Below are positions 13,049-31,526 of a stretch of DNA of 64,000 nt, in pieces. Under the pieces are notes generated by a model. The model saw nothing but the letters and a program-made list of their open reading frames with translations, was not told where the DNA came from and made no database searches. Source of the stretch: Tigriopus japonicus (Eukaryota > Arthropoda > Copepoda > Harpacticoida > Harpacticidae); NCBI GenBank assembly GCA_010645155.1, contig JAAGOF010000066.1, positions 257,608 through 321,607 of the forward strand. Reading direction: 5' to 3'. Each line of letters opens with the position of its first letter. Within the stretch, counting starts at the first letter, position 1. The translations under genes and the position numbers were made by a program.

Positions 13049-14407
13049 AATAATGTTCACAAATAATGCAAATAAAACGCCAAAAAGTGCAAATTAAAAC
13101 GCCAAAAAATGCAAAAAAATCAAAAAGTTCAGGAAAATTTGGACTAAATTAAATGGTCGTAAAGACCATTGAAAACATTCATAGATCTTGAAATTGAAGA
13201 ATTATCAAATTAAGAAATGGTTGCAAATTGAATTGTTAGTGCAGTAAAACTTCGCCTTTTGGGTATGAAAGCTCTGCACTAGGAGCAGATTTGTACTCAC
13301 ACTTTCATATTTTAACTGGAAAAATATTGGCATATCTTTAAAACACAAATGTCAAAGAGAAACCTTAAACCTTTAAAGCTAGAAGTTTTCCAACATGGTG
13401 CTCAAATGGTGCATTAACCCATTGTGGAAAAATTGACTAGCCCAAAAAAGTTCAACAGCCAATTGTGGCGGCTATATGATCGAAATTGTGCTCAACCCCA
13501 CACATCTCTAAATGTAGTCTCTCTAGTTATAACCAAACCGCTAAGAGGCATTTTTGAAAGATGCTTCTTTCATCCAAAACTTCGCGCTAAAAACTATCCT
13601 TTGGGAGTTGGAGCTCTCATTTCACTAAAATTACCATCATTAGTGCCAAGTCTCCCTTAGAGCTCTTTGGAGAGACCACTTATCATTCCAAGGTCAACTA
13701 AGCAATCCTCTTCCAAAGACCACTCTTTGATTAACACTCCTCCCTCGGCCTTCACAGCCTTCTGCAAACTTCATGACCTCTTCTTGTGGTCGTATCAGAG
13801 TTCCAAGACCAAATGTGGGACTTTGGACTTTTCCCCAAGGTTCTTTGTTTTGATCTCTTTCTCGTCGAAACTCTCTGTTCACCCAAAAGAAGGCCAGACA
13901 AAGACAAACAAATCCATTTAGATCACTGAGCCAAGATTATGAAAAAAGGCCATTGCTCTTGCTCTGATGTTCCACCATGACTTTCGTTCGGCCATGTTAG
14001 CTCTCGTGTAAAGTCAGATGGGAGCAAACAAGATAAACCAAAACGAGGCCTCGCAACCATTAGCCTTGAAGGCCCACTTGTGGGCCCTTATGTGTACATT
14101 CGAGTTTATATTCACATTTTGATGAGGAACACCAAGAGGTCGAGAAGAACCGATCAGTAAACTATTCCGCATGACTGCGTTTATGAGGGTGGTCATAAAG
14201 ACAGAGCTCCATTGGATCCAAGGCACTCATAAATCATGGTTCTATTGGTTATTCTAGAATGTACTGTATGTACAAATCAACTTTTCCAATGTTTTATTGC
14301 ATCCATGGATGAGGAAGCTTTCCAGTTTCTTGGGACTTCCGAGTGATGTGGAACATGTAGTAATTGAAAAGACCTAATGGACATTCACCACTAGAGTGGA
14401 TATACTA
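13049..14407. other. Intergenic, no gene supported
   Basis: Open frames of 60-85 codons occur at 13424-13921 on both strands, in a slightly GC-richer patch. None shows a recognisable domain, a good start context and matching splice sites together. It could hold an unrecognised non-coding exon; I see nothing else. Confidence 0.5.
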
Positions 14408-14409
14408 TA

Positions 14410-15690
14410 CGGGGAGGGGCAGAAGTATCCAGACAAAACTTGGATGACGTATATCTCCTGAAGCAAGAGGAATATTTTTATTTCCCGCGTTTTTCTGGTT
14501 TGACCAAAAACCGGTTTTGAATGTCTGTTAATTTTTTTTGTTTAAATCCGGAAATATGAAGCCCCAGGAACAAAAGCGTAAAGTGATTACTGAATTGCTC
14601 TCGGCCGGCAACGACACCAGAGCCATCATCAAGTCAACCAAGTACCCCAGGGCCACCGTCTACGAGGTCGTGAAGAGGCTGCAGTCTGGCCGGGGGACAG
14701 GCCACGCCCCCTGCGGCCCACACAGGGCAAATAAGTGGAACCTCCAGGTTCTTGGCGGGCCTGAGGAGGTCCATTGAGGCCAACCCAGCTGTGTCCATAT
14801 CGGCCCACGCAGCCAGGCGGTCCGTGAGCAAGAGGAATGTGGCCAGGGCCGTCAAGGAGGACCTGAACTTGACCTCCTACGTCAGAGGCAGACGCCACCT
14901 TCTTACCGAGAAGATGAAGGCCACCAGGCTTGAGAGGTGCAAGAAGTTGCGCAGAAGCTGCAAGGTCAATCCAAGGACAGTCAGACTTTTCTCAGATGAG
15001 TCAATCTTCACGGTGGATGGCGTGTACAACCCCCAGAACAACTGATGGCTTGCCGAGAACAGAACCGTTGTGCCTCCCATCATGAAGACAAAGAATCCTG
15101 CCAAGATTATGGTCTTTGACCTCATCAGCAGCGACGGGAAGGTGATGCCAGCCCAAGTCTTCCCTCCCAAATTCAAGCTCAACACCGCCGGGTACGTGGA
15201 GCTGCTAAGGAAGGTTGTGATGCCCTGGCTGGCAACCTCGTACCCACCAGGAACCAAATTCATGTGGATCCAGGACTCTGCTCCGTGTCATGTGTCCAAT
15301 GTTTCCATGAACTTTTTGAACAACAAATTTGACGTGGTGGTCAAGAAAGACGAGTGGCCTTCAAACAGCCCTGACCTCAACCCATGCGACTTCTAGTTGT
15401 GGTCCGAGCTGAGGAGGAAGGTCAACAAGATGCCCCACAACAGCCTGGCGTCTCTGAAGTCGTCGGTGAAGCGGAACATGGCCTCCTTCTCCACGGCCGA
15501 GGTCGCCAAAGCCTGCTCGGCCTTTGTCGGCCGCTTGGACGCCGTCATTAAGGCCAACGGTGACCATATTGAATAAAAATGTTCTTAATTGTTGTCCAAA
15601 CTTTTTTTGTTAAATACACAATTGGCTAAACAGCTTTTGATGCTGTAAATAATGTTCAAAGTTTTGTCCGGATACTTCTGCCCCACTCTG
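14410..15690 (+). mobile_element. Mariner-superfamily DD37D (maT-like) transposon, copy 2
   Basis: A 1281-bp copy of the element at 8291-9576, flanked by TA (14408-14409, 15691-15692), with the same ends (CGGGGAGGGGCAGAAGTATC at left, GATACTTCTGCCCCACTCTG at right). It is intergenic between the LRR gene and the Ly6-type gene. The two copies diverge by scattered substitutions and small indels. Confidence 0.92.
14556..15576 (+). pseudogene. maT-like transposase, frameshifted, two nonsense codons
   Basis: It starts at ATG 14556 and should end at TAA 15574-15576. Compared with copy 1 there is one extra base near 14730-14745 (frameshift), a TGA replacing the Arg codon in NPQNNRW (around 15043-15045), and the same TAG after CDF (15394-15396) seen in copy 1. 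The first catalytic Asp is intact here (FSDES), as are the second (IQDSAPCH) and third (SPDLNPCDF). The catalytic triad therefore survives in a frame that cannot be translated whole. Confidence 0.88.
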
Positions 15691-15692
15691 TA

Positions 15693-17311
15693 ACTCAAGA
15701 TAAAGAAGTTATCTTGCCTAACAAACACAAAAGGAATCGAAGGAGGTTGATGAAAACTTCTGTTTTTGTTTTTCAAGGACGTTTGCATACTATCTTTATT
15801 CTTTTTTCTTCTTATACTCTTTTTCTCTACGGTATTTGATCCTGCAGAACCGCCATTTAACATGTCTTGTTTTTCTTTGAAACCCAACCCATCTTTTTCT
15901 CAAAGGACTTCAGAAACAATAAAACCTGCTGGAGGTTTTGGTTTTGGTCTTGACTGCCAAAACTAAAACTGAGCAAGGGATATCAACAAGAAAATTTGTT
16001 GTGTTTTTTTTTCAAATCATACAAAGGCAATTTAAAAATAATTCTAAATGACTTGGAGAGTAAGAAGAGTTTTTTTTTAATTTGCCTTGTTAGTTCATTT
16101 CAAAGCTCTTTGAGGATAAATCCGTTAATGTATATGTTGTCTGGGTAAGCTTGGAGTAAATTTAAGTTTTGGTTACATTTAACATACTTTTAGGCAAAAA
16201 AATTGTCTACGCAAAACATGAAAACCTTTCAATGACAACTTTCAAAATTAGGATTTAATCCATATGCCTACCTAGAAAACTCTAGAACATTCAAATATGA
16301 TTTAAATGTTAAATTATGAACCAGTAAAGTCAAGGAAGCAAGAACAAGGGGTTCATGTTTACAGTGTCTCCAGAAAGCAAATGAAGGAAAATGCAAAAAG
16401 TTTTCAACAACACCAAACTTGAATAAAGGTAAAACAAGCACTAGATTGGCTGAAAACGCAAAGGGCAGTTAAAAGGAAGTTCTGAAATTCCAGTTTACAA
16501 CAAAAAAGGCATTTGTCACTCAAAATATTTTGTCTGTTTTTTCAGTCGGCAATTTTTGGTGCTCAATTTGAAAGGCGAAAAATTTGGTCTTGTTCTTTCA
16601 CGTAGAAAAAAATGACGTTCTTTTTAAGCAAAAAACGGGTTTTCTTTAAATATGTGGAAAATGAGAAAAAAATTAAAAATAGCTTGAAAACACCCAAAAA
16701 GGTCCCAAAATTAGGATTTTTTGGTAGAAATTTTCAAGCATTGTTTCAGCTATAACAATGGAAACAGCGCTCTTTTAGTCTAAGTAATGTTAGTTCAATT
16801 CCGTAACCTGACAAATGGTTTGTAACAGGCTTACTTATTGATTAAAAATATAAAAAAAATGGCCACACGACGTTAACCCATCAAAATTACGACTTAAAAA
16901 GTTCTCGGGCATTACAAGTCATCCGAGCAAAATCGAGCTTCCAGCGATTCCAAAGGCCAATGGATCGCTCTTCTCTCTTTCTCATGACTCCAGAACCACT
17001 GAAGAGGGCCAAGAAAGTGAGAGTGAGCGCTTGTCTTCACTCTACAAAGTCTTTCAAAGAGAGTTGTTCCAAGTCTCATCCCAGAAGTCATCTTTCAAAC
17101 CTCAGTCCAAACAGTCTCACTGGAATTTGTTCATGGACCTCCTGGACCGAGTTCCCTACATGAGGAGTCAAGATAAACGACCTGACACCCTGTAGAGAGT
17201 TCCAAAAAAGGCAGCGAACGGTTGGGTGGTTCCACAAGAAACATCACTTCTGTCCATGAATCTTCGTTCACTTATCCAGTCTCGTTCTGCACTCTGGTTC
17301 CAAGGGTAATC
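15693..17311. other. Intergenic; probably contains the unlocated promoter/5' UTR of the Ly6-type gene
   Basis: No supported coding exon. The stretch 16910-17311 is less AT-rich than its surroundings and leads directly into the Ly6-type start codon, so it is the likely 5' UTR. No clear TATA box was identified. Confidence 0.4.
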
Positions 17312-20300
17312 ATGACGATCTGGATCTATTCGTTCCTCGTTCTAATCATCCAAGGTTAGTTAAAACACCATCCCGATACTCGTAAGGCTTTTTTGAGAGA
17401 CGATTTTGTTGTGGTCAAACAATGCTGATATGGCCGGACCTTTTTAAGGATTATTTTCCTTTCAATAGTTCGAGGGACGTCGCTAAAAGGGACGAGGACG
17501 ATCAAATGAAAGTGGATCATTCTGATTTGACTTCTCGGTTTTTAAAGAATGTATTCCCTATGAAACCTGCAAATAGATTATGGAAAGCTAAGTCAGATTA
17601 AGGCCACTTTACTTTTATTTCATACATTATTTTTTCAGTATTTACTTTAATACATCAATTAGGTAGCATAGGATTTTTGGCAGCAATACAAGAAATGTGA
17701 TTCCCTTTAAACAGGTTATTACTCATAACTTATTTTATTTTTTATTTTATTAAATTATAACTATTTATTATAATTACTTATAAACAGATTATGATTGCTT
17801 AATCATAAATATTATGCAAATAGCATTTACACAAAATTTGGTCTTCCAAAATGAAATTGTTGGCAGATTTTTTTGCATAGTTGATCAGGAATACAGTCGT
17901 TATTCGATTTAGTCACATCCCTATAGTCACAATTATTCAATTTAGTCACAATTGCCCTGCTGACCGATTTTTTGCTACATAAATGACTCGCTTAGTCACA
18001 ATTTTGGCATTTTTGGTGACTCGATTTAGTCACAATTATTTTGTCAAACCATAGATTTTTTCCCAGTTTTAAGGCCCGTTTACATTGCAGTAAAAACTCG
18101 AATTTGATACAAAATTTTTGAAATTTGAAATTAAGTCAAATTCGAATTTCCCGCCAAAAATGATGACGTCACTAGTAATTGCTGCCATGACCGGTTTTTC
18201 TGTGCTGATGTTAGCATTTTCTTGGTAAACAGTCGACTTTAGCTTTCCAAAATGCCTCCGAGAAAGGCAATCTCCATCGCTGAAAAGCTGAAACTCATCG
18301 AAGATGCATCACGGCCTGGATTGATATGTTGAAATAAAGCTGCTTATGTCAAGCTTATAACGACTGTTTTTACCCTTTATATAACAAATTTGGTCTCAGA
18401 AGCCCCATATTCACATAGTCACAATTATTCAATTTAGTCACAATTGGCCTGCTTCCCGACAACTGTGACTAAATTGAATAACGACTGTACTATTTAAAAA
18501 TTGCGGCGAATTTCAGCAAAATATGGAAGGACTTTAATGGATGCTTCATAATACGCCACTAGATGGAGGCAAAACAGGGGCAAAGTCTATTGATTTTAGA
18601 GCTATCCTGAATTTAAACTCGTTGCCAAAATTGAGGCTTTGATCTTAAAATTGGTTTACCTTCATGTTCCGAGTCTTTTTGAGTTCAGCTACAATACTAA
18701 TGCATTCAAAAATCAAAAAGTCTTGCTGAATGGTCATAAATTTGGCAAAAACACCCAGATTCGTTTTGACCTTAAGATGGCGTTGTTTGTCACTTTTCTC
18801 TTTGCTTGAAGCTCAATCTAGCTCCTTAACTAAGGCTTGCTCCGACTCAGAGTTGTTCATTTTGAGAACAAGAAAGGGCAACCAAGGAAGATGTGTTGAA
18901 TTATGTGACAACCATCTACGTGACAAAACTGTTTTTTTTTCTTCAAACCCCTCTATTCTTAGGTTAATTCCGTTTCCTTGATTGAGGTAAATTTTGAAAA
19001 TAGAACCCTTACACTCTCCCTCCAGTAATTTAGTCGTCCCAAGGACTAGTTGAGCCGATGATGGAATGTGGAGAAAATGACAGATGTTGATGCATTGATG
19101 CCAGATATGACTACTTGGTATAGAAAACGTATAGTGAATTTTCAAGACCCTAATAGACCTCAATTTGATTCTCAATGTAACTTTCCCTCTCAAAACATAC
19201 AAAGAGATAAATCAATGAGTTGATTTTTATACGTTTATGCTAGGCTCCTCGTTTCATCAATTCAATTTTATCTCATCTCAAATGCAATAAAATATCCAGA
19301 GGCTTTTCTAGACGATCCCATTTCATTTCATGTTATCAAAGCTCTCTGATAACATTAAGGCCTTAAATGCATTGCTCCGTCTGATTTTTGGAGACAGTCC
19401 CAACAGAATTGGACCTGTTCCCAAACTTTCTTCTTCGGTAAACGACAGTTTGAAGCAACTAAATGGGGTTAATATGTAAATGTGGCCTCCCGGTGTAGTA
19501 TGTAAATGGGCTTGTGGGGGGTACTAGAACTGGGGAAAGCCCACCAGCTCATTTGGACAATCTTATGGTGCCTAAAAACACAATTTGCGTCTTTTAGAGG
19601 GTGTTTCCGCTCTTCAATGCGCCCAATGCACGTCAGAGTTGAGCCCGAGATGTAAGGAGAACCCTGGACCAGCTCAAGAATGCCAAGGAGACATGAAATA
19701 TTGCATCACAATAAGAGAATATCTGAGAAATGGTGAGAAAACTAGCGTCTCGTAAAGCATGCAAACATGGTATTTGTGTATGGAGATCATTACAGTTCTA
19801 TATAAACAGAAATGTTACTCCAGTTAGGTCAGTGTATAGAAGCTCATGGGAAAGATAAGTAGCGACAAGTGGCGTTAACGTGAAGCTTCAAAAAAGCCCA
19901 ACAAACCGAGAAGCTCGAGAGAAAAAATGCAGGAAAAGGAGCTTTTTGATCTGAAAAATATTAACACAATAACTTACTATGCAATATGACAACTGAATAG
20001 ATCGGTATTGGCATGATTTACTTAAACTGATCGCAAAATCGAATTTCTTTGCAATTTGGACTTCCTGAGTTGATGGTGGCGGCAACAACAGCAAACAATT
20101 AAAGCTTCAAAAAAAACCAACAACTTGGCCTAGTTTTCGCTTCTTTCCCATGAGCTTCTTTAGGTCAGTGGAGATTTCTTTTGAGCTCATTTCAGCACTC
20201 CAGCAGCAATTCGTGACTTTTTGTCACCTCTCACCCTCGGAAGCTTTCAAAATCCGTGTGTGATTTTAAATAATGAATAAAATTTCGGGTTTGGAAGTGT

Positions 20301-21168
20301 GCCTTTTAAAATCTAAAATTGATTTACTTTTTGTCCCTCCGTCTTCGAATGAGCATTTTCGAATGGTTTGCTAACAGTGTTGCTGTTATTACTCAAGTAA
20401 GGAAGTTTGATCACAAAAATATGAGCAAATTTAATATTGAAATATGAACGCCTATTGAAAACCGACGTTCAGGTGCTGATTTAACTTTTAAATTGAGTGA
20501 GAGATCAAAAACATCCATTGTTTGAATCGAGTATACAATTCAGTTATGACCCTTAACGAGTTTATGAGTTTTCAAAAATGGCAAACTTAGTTCGGAAATC
20601 CCGTTTTTCAGATATAAGAAGGTACAAAAGGGGCACTCTTAAATGAGATAAAGAGAAAATCAAGTGTTGCCAAATTTGCAAACTTTTAAGCTGTTTGAAA
20701 TAGTACACGTGAAATAAATCATTCCAACGGATTGTTGTATGTAAAGGAATAATAGATTGCTAACCAAATACTTCAGTTTAAACAACACTTGAAACAAATA
20801 TTTGCACATCTTCAACTCTTTTTTCGCATTGAGTATCTACTCCAACCACGCTCCATAAATCTTGAACTGGTCCCATTTCAGATTCACGATCCATCTTTGA
20901 TGAGGATGGAGGTCACGTTCCACCCACTGAGGATGAGGATGACGACTCATTCTTTACTCGTCGATCTTTGGTGTTTATGGCTCGCAGTTGCGTCAAATTC
21001 TTTGGCGGAAATAATTGCGATGAAGGCGTCAAAGAAGGCCAATTGAGAACCATTTGCAAAGAGTACTGCAGAACCGACGGCTGCAACCACGCCAATTCCA
21101 GCATTTTCAACTATGCACCATTCGTACTCATCTCTTTAATCGTGGTGTGGGAACAAAACTTTATTTAA
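17312..21168 (+). CDS. Ly6/uPAR-domain (quiver-like) GPI-anchored secreted protein
   Basis: Three exons: 17312-17354, 19598-19732 and 20882-21168 (TAA), joined in phase 1 at both introns, giving 154 aa. Exon 1 encodes a signal peptide (MTIWIYSFLVLIIQ). The mature part has the three-finger cysteine pattern. It runs from LQCAQC near the new N-terminus through ARSC and NNCDEG to the family-diagnostic ICKEYCRTDGCN near the C-terminus. A C-terminal hydrophobic stretch (APFVLISLIVVW) fits a GPI-attachment signal, so the protein should sit on the outer cell surface. Ly6 proteins of arthropods modulate channels, receptors and septate junctions; the target here is unknown. An acidic linker (TEDEDDD) is unusual between fingers. 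AATAAA at 21187-21192 follows the stop by about 20 bp. Confidence 0.85.
17894..18487 (+). mobile_element. pogo/Tigger-like deletion derivative
   Basis: 594 bp flanked by TA (17892-17893, 18488-18489). The terminal inverted repeats begin CAGTCGTTATTCGATTTAGT at left and, in reverse complement, CAGTCGTTATTCAATTTAGT at right. A sub-terminal block (TAGTCACAATTATTCAATTT) is repeated directly near both ends (17931, 18414). An internal ATG at 18252 opens a short frame, MPPRKAISIAEKLKLIEDAS, then stops. This matches the start of the CENP-B/pogo-type DNA-binding domain. The rest of the transposase is deleted. It is inserted in intron 1 of the Ly6-type gene. Confidence 0.8.
18535..18930 (+). repeat. 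Dispersed ~400-bp repeat, copy A (copy B at 46513-46928)
   Basis: Aligns along its length with 46513-46928. Shared words include 'AGAGCTATCCT', 'AAGATGGCG', 'TTGAAGCTCAATCTA', 'AAGGCTTGCTC' and 'CCATCTACGTGACAAAA'. No coding potential or terminal repeats recognised; class unknown. Confidence 0.6.
19793..20214 (+). mobile_element. TA-flanked MITE, CAGTTCTATATAGACAG family, interrupted copy
   Basis: The left end (TA then CAGTTCTATATAAACAGAAA) matches the complete copies at 46193 and 48367. After 42 bp it is interrupted by the hAT MITE at 19835-20162, then resumes at TTAGGTCAGTGGAGATTTC. The match fades near 20214, so the 3' terminal repeat is missing. It lies in intron 2 of the Ly6-type gene. 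Confidence 0.7.
19835..20162. mobile_element. hAT-type MITE with perfect 8-bp target duplication
   Basis: Target duplication GGTCAGTG at 19827-19834 and 20163-20170. The terminal inverted repeats are TATAGAAGCTCATGGGAAAG at left and TAAAGAAGCTCATGGGAAAG at right in reverse complement, 19 of 20 matching. The 8-bp duplication and T-A-purine-N-G end fit hAT. 328 bp, no transposase. Confidence 0.82.
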
Positions 21169-21712
21169 GGACATGTTGTGGACGGCAATAAATACAATCA
21201 ATACAGTTTTTTTTCTCTAAAAGTCGGTGTAATAGTAAAGCACATCATGGAAAAAGAAGGGAATTATTCCCTCCTAATTTTGAGATTGGCAAAAGCGGTG
21301 GCGCTGATCACAAGGTAACTAACGGGTTGCAGCTTGAATAGTGTGAATATGTAAATGAAATGTACCTCCCACCAATTTTATCAAGTTCTATAAACGCAAG
21401 GTTGTGATTTCCAGCACTAACACTTCAAAAATGTTACTGAAATGGAAACTGTCTGAAAAGCGTCAAAAACTTTGAAATGCAATGCCATCTAGCGTTCATA
21501 AAGTTCGTTTTTAGTATCTTCTGTCTTTTAAGGTGAATGAATGAGTATGCACATCGGGTTCCCCCCCCAAAAATGTCCATTATGAACTTGAGAAATGTGA
21601 GAAATGTCAAATTCGATACATGAAGCTAAATGACATTATTATTTAATCGGTTCAAGAAAAATAGACCCTAGAGTGGATTCCCCATACTTGTGCCCTAATT
21701 GATCGTGTACAC

Positions 21713-21897
21713 CAGGGGTAGGTAACCGGTGGGCCACGGCCCACATGTGGCCCCAAGTGTGGTTTTTAGTGTGCCCAAGAGCTATGGGGAAAGTCAAAAA
21801 TAGTGGGCCCCAGAACCTACCAACATCTGCTTGGTGGGCACCTGACTAGATGTGTACAATTTGTGGGCCTTGACCCAAAAGTGGTTGCTAACCCCTG
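21713..21897. mobile_element. hAT-type MITE, GGTCGGCAACC family
   Basis: Ends CAGGGGTAGGTAACC and, at right, GGTTGCTAACCCCTG. The flanking 8-mers GTGTACAC (21705-21712) and GTCTACAC (21898-21905) differ at one base and are the target duplication. GGCC-rich interior as in the other four copies. Located between the Ly6-type gene and MYRF. Confidence 0.82.
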
Positions 21898-23011
21898 GTC
21901 TACACTCACCAAACAATGTAGGGCATTTTTTGGCCGATGAAAAGCTTAAATTATCCCCAACCCTCGTCAAAGTGAATTTTGTATTGATGTGTTAACACAA
22001 TGATTTTAAGCCATGTTTTGCCATACTGGTCTTTGTTTAGGTTTTGAGGACAAAAGAGAGTAGCACAACCCGCCCTCTAGACAAAAAAACGACTTTAGCT
22101 CGGGATCAAAAAGCGAGGACACTGCTTACACATTTCGAATGCTCAATACCTAGAATCACTTTTTTAACTCTATTCATTTTTTGTTACCAAAAATAAAGCG
22201 CATTTTCTGGAAAGCTTATTGAAACTTCCTCATAAGCTCTATTTAATTGAGAAATCATGAGGCCAACGGTTCCTTGGTAGAAAACTCATGTAAAGAAAGG
22301 CACACTTTGACAAAGACACGTAGTTTTAGCTCTCTAAGTAGTCGATGCTAAACCCCCGATGAAATTATTAAAAGTCATCCGTAACAAGCTCACATAACAA
22401 ATCATGAATTTGCATGGACAAACTGAGTTTTCCCATCTTCTATTCAGCGAAATTATTCTGATGACGAAAAAAAATATACGGCAAACTGACTTTCGACAGA
22501 GAACCTTTCATATTTTTCATGAATCTTATTTGAAACCATTGGAACAACAGTGATTTTGCAATTCGAAAATTTGTGACTTTTTCTGAAATTCCTATTTGTC
22601 AGAGTATTGTGTCACATCAAAGTTTCAATAAACTGGATAGTCAACTTTTCGTCTAGAATCACAAATAGGATTGGGGATTTCCCTGATCAAGAATGTCACC
22701 TTGTGCTACGCCACACAAACCACCATCATCTATTGCAAAGCAGTAAACAGTCACCCAGAGTATTCGATTCTAGGTGGGAAAATGTAAACAACTCCATGGC
22801 CAATAGATGTCACTAGTTTGATTTTATCAGTGAGCTTTGGATATCAAACAAAAGTAAACACCCTCTTGAAACTTTGTTGGCACATGTTGGCAATTGAAAT
22901 GTTGTTCTCTTTTTAGTAAAAAGGGTGGCGCTCTCTATGCGTTCCACTTTTAAGCAATGGGGTTTGTGAAGTTTCACCATTCTTTTTTTGGCGTTGTCAA
23001 AGTTTAGAGAC

Positions 23012-23114
23012 CAGAGGCTAGTTTTTAAGACGCAAAGATCGATCTCAAGATCGGACTTATAGTACTATAGTACGATCTTGAGATCGATCTTTTGCGTCTA
23101 AAAAACTAGCCTCT
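23012..23114. repeat. 103-bp near-perfect foldback hairpin
   Basis: Arms of about 43 bp: CAGAGGCTAGTTTTTAAGAC... at left and ...AAAACTAGCCTCTG at right, each containing GATCGATCTCAAGATCG or its complement. Only one or two mismatches were seen, around a 16-19 nt loop. Flanked by TTTAGA on both sides. Such small perfect palindromes are usually foldback MITEs. Confidence 0.75.
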
Positions 23115-24383
23115 GTATTTAGATTGTCTGTGTCCAAAGGCATCTATTGCGTACATAGAGTTCAAGACAAAGCAGGACCCTTAAGTACTGAACTCTCACT
23201 TTACTCAAGGAGCTAGGTTTGCAAAGAACGTTGGTATTTGGCTAAGAAGTTGACAGATTAGGACCCATTTTAATGGTAGTCAATAAGTCAATAAAACTTG
23301 GAGGTCGAGTACAGGGTTGTATCCAAGTTTGGCGTTTTTGAAATGATAATATTGCATAGGGCTTGATTAGGAACAGATTTAGGTGCAAAAAAAACACGGT
23401 CATTGCTTGATTACCTTGCTTCAGAAGACAGTTTTTTTGAATTGTTAGATAACAGATATTTCCCCTCAATAATAGACCACTTTTATTGATTCCTTGATAA
23501 ATGATTAGTTGATTGACACATAATAGCATAACATAATTTCGCATAACATAACTGGCTTTGACGTCGAAGTACATTTTCAGCATTAGCCAAAATATTATTC
23601 ATTCCCCCAAAGTAATTCTTAGTGCGAAAATTGAATTGTTCTTATTAACTTACACACGAAATAATCATTTTGTCTTGAAAGGTCTTTGCGTCCCTCGAAT
23701 TTATTTAAAAATGACAGCTTCTCAAGTTTTTAAATTAGAAGCATATGATATTAAATTTCTCCTTAATTATAAAGTTGTCATGGGAAAATGTCCTAGAAGC
23801 ACTGAACAACATGAGAATAAAGATAAAGTCATCCACAAATGCACTCTCTTCAGACTTAACCCTAGGTTTCGTCATTTTCTATTTTGCGACGTTTTCCTGG
23901 AAACTTTACTTGTCAGAAGTTTCAAGTTTCAAACATACTTCTTTGGCGTTTTTTCAAGTGACATTTTTCGATCACAACTGAATCTTTATGATAATAGCAT
24001 GCAATCATTTTGTTTTCATGAAAATCCTGTATATCCTGATGATTTCAACAGAAAGAAATCCTTAGATAAATCATTAGAAGTACATATAAATTATAGACCA
24101 AAACCTTAGAGAACACAAATTATTACAATGTGTATGTCAGTAAATGTGTTAGCTGAGTTTCAGCAGGTACAGATGTACCTGTGTGTGTAGTTAATTGAAA
24201 CTGGGACCGTACTCACTCTTGAACGCATTGACAGGTTAACTTTGGGGGGACCCAGCCGTTCTACCTGTAGAACACCAAAGACGTTCAAATATCAGCTGAA
24301 GTCTCCAATACTATCCTTTTGGAGCACCAAAAGTGCCTCATGGACGGTTTCCCATTAGGTTCCGATCAAAATGACGATCCATA

Positions 24384-31365
<6,982 letters not shown>

Positions 31366-31526
31366 TATTGAATCTTTCATATACAATAATAACAACAAAA
31401 AAGGAACTACATTTATGAACATAATGTTTTGTTTTTATACGTTATGTAGAACTCGTTGAGTCTATTTTATGGAGTTTTGTAGCTTGCAATTTTTTTAAAA
31501 TACATGTCTGAACAATTTTGAAACAT

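Noticed and set aside
14629..15263. Minus-strand frames in both maT-like elements, some over 120 codons (also at 8359-9144).
   Set aside because: Antisense shadows of the GC-rich transposase gene, identical in both copies only because the element is.
23558..24109. 183-codon plus-strand frame between the Ly6-type gene and MYRF.
   Set aside because: Long for this AT-rich DNA, but rich in Phe/Leu/Lys/Asn, with no domain, no coding-like third positions and an overlapping second frame of similar quality. Not reported as a gene without transcript support.
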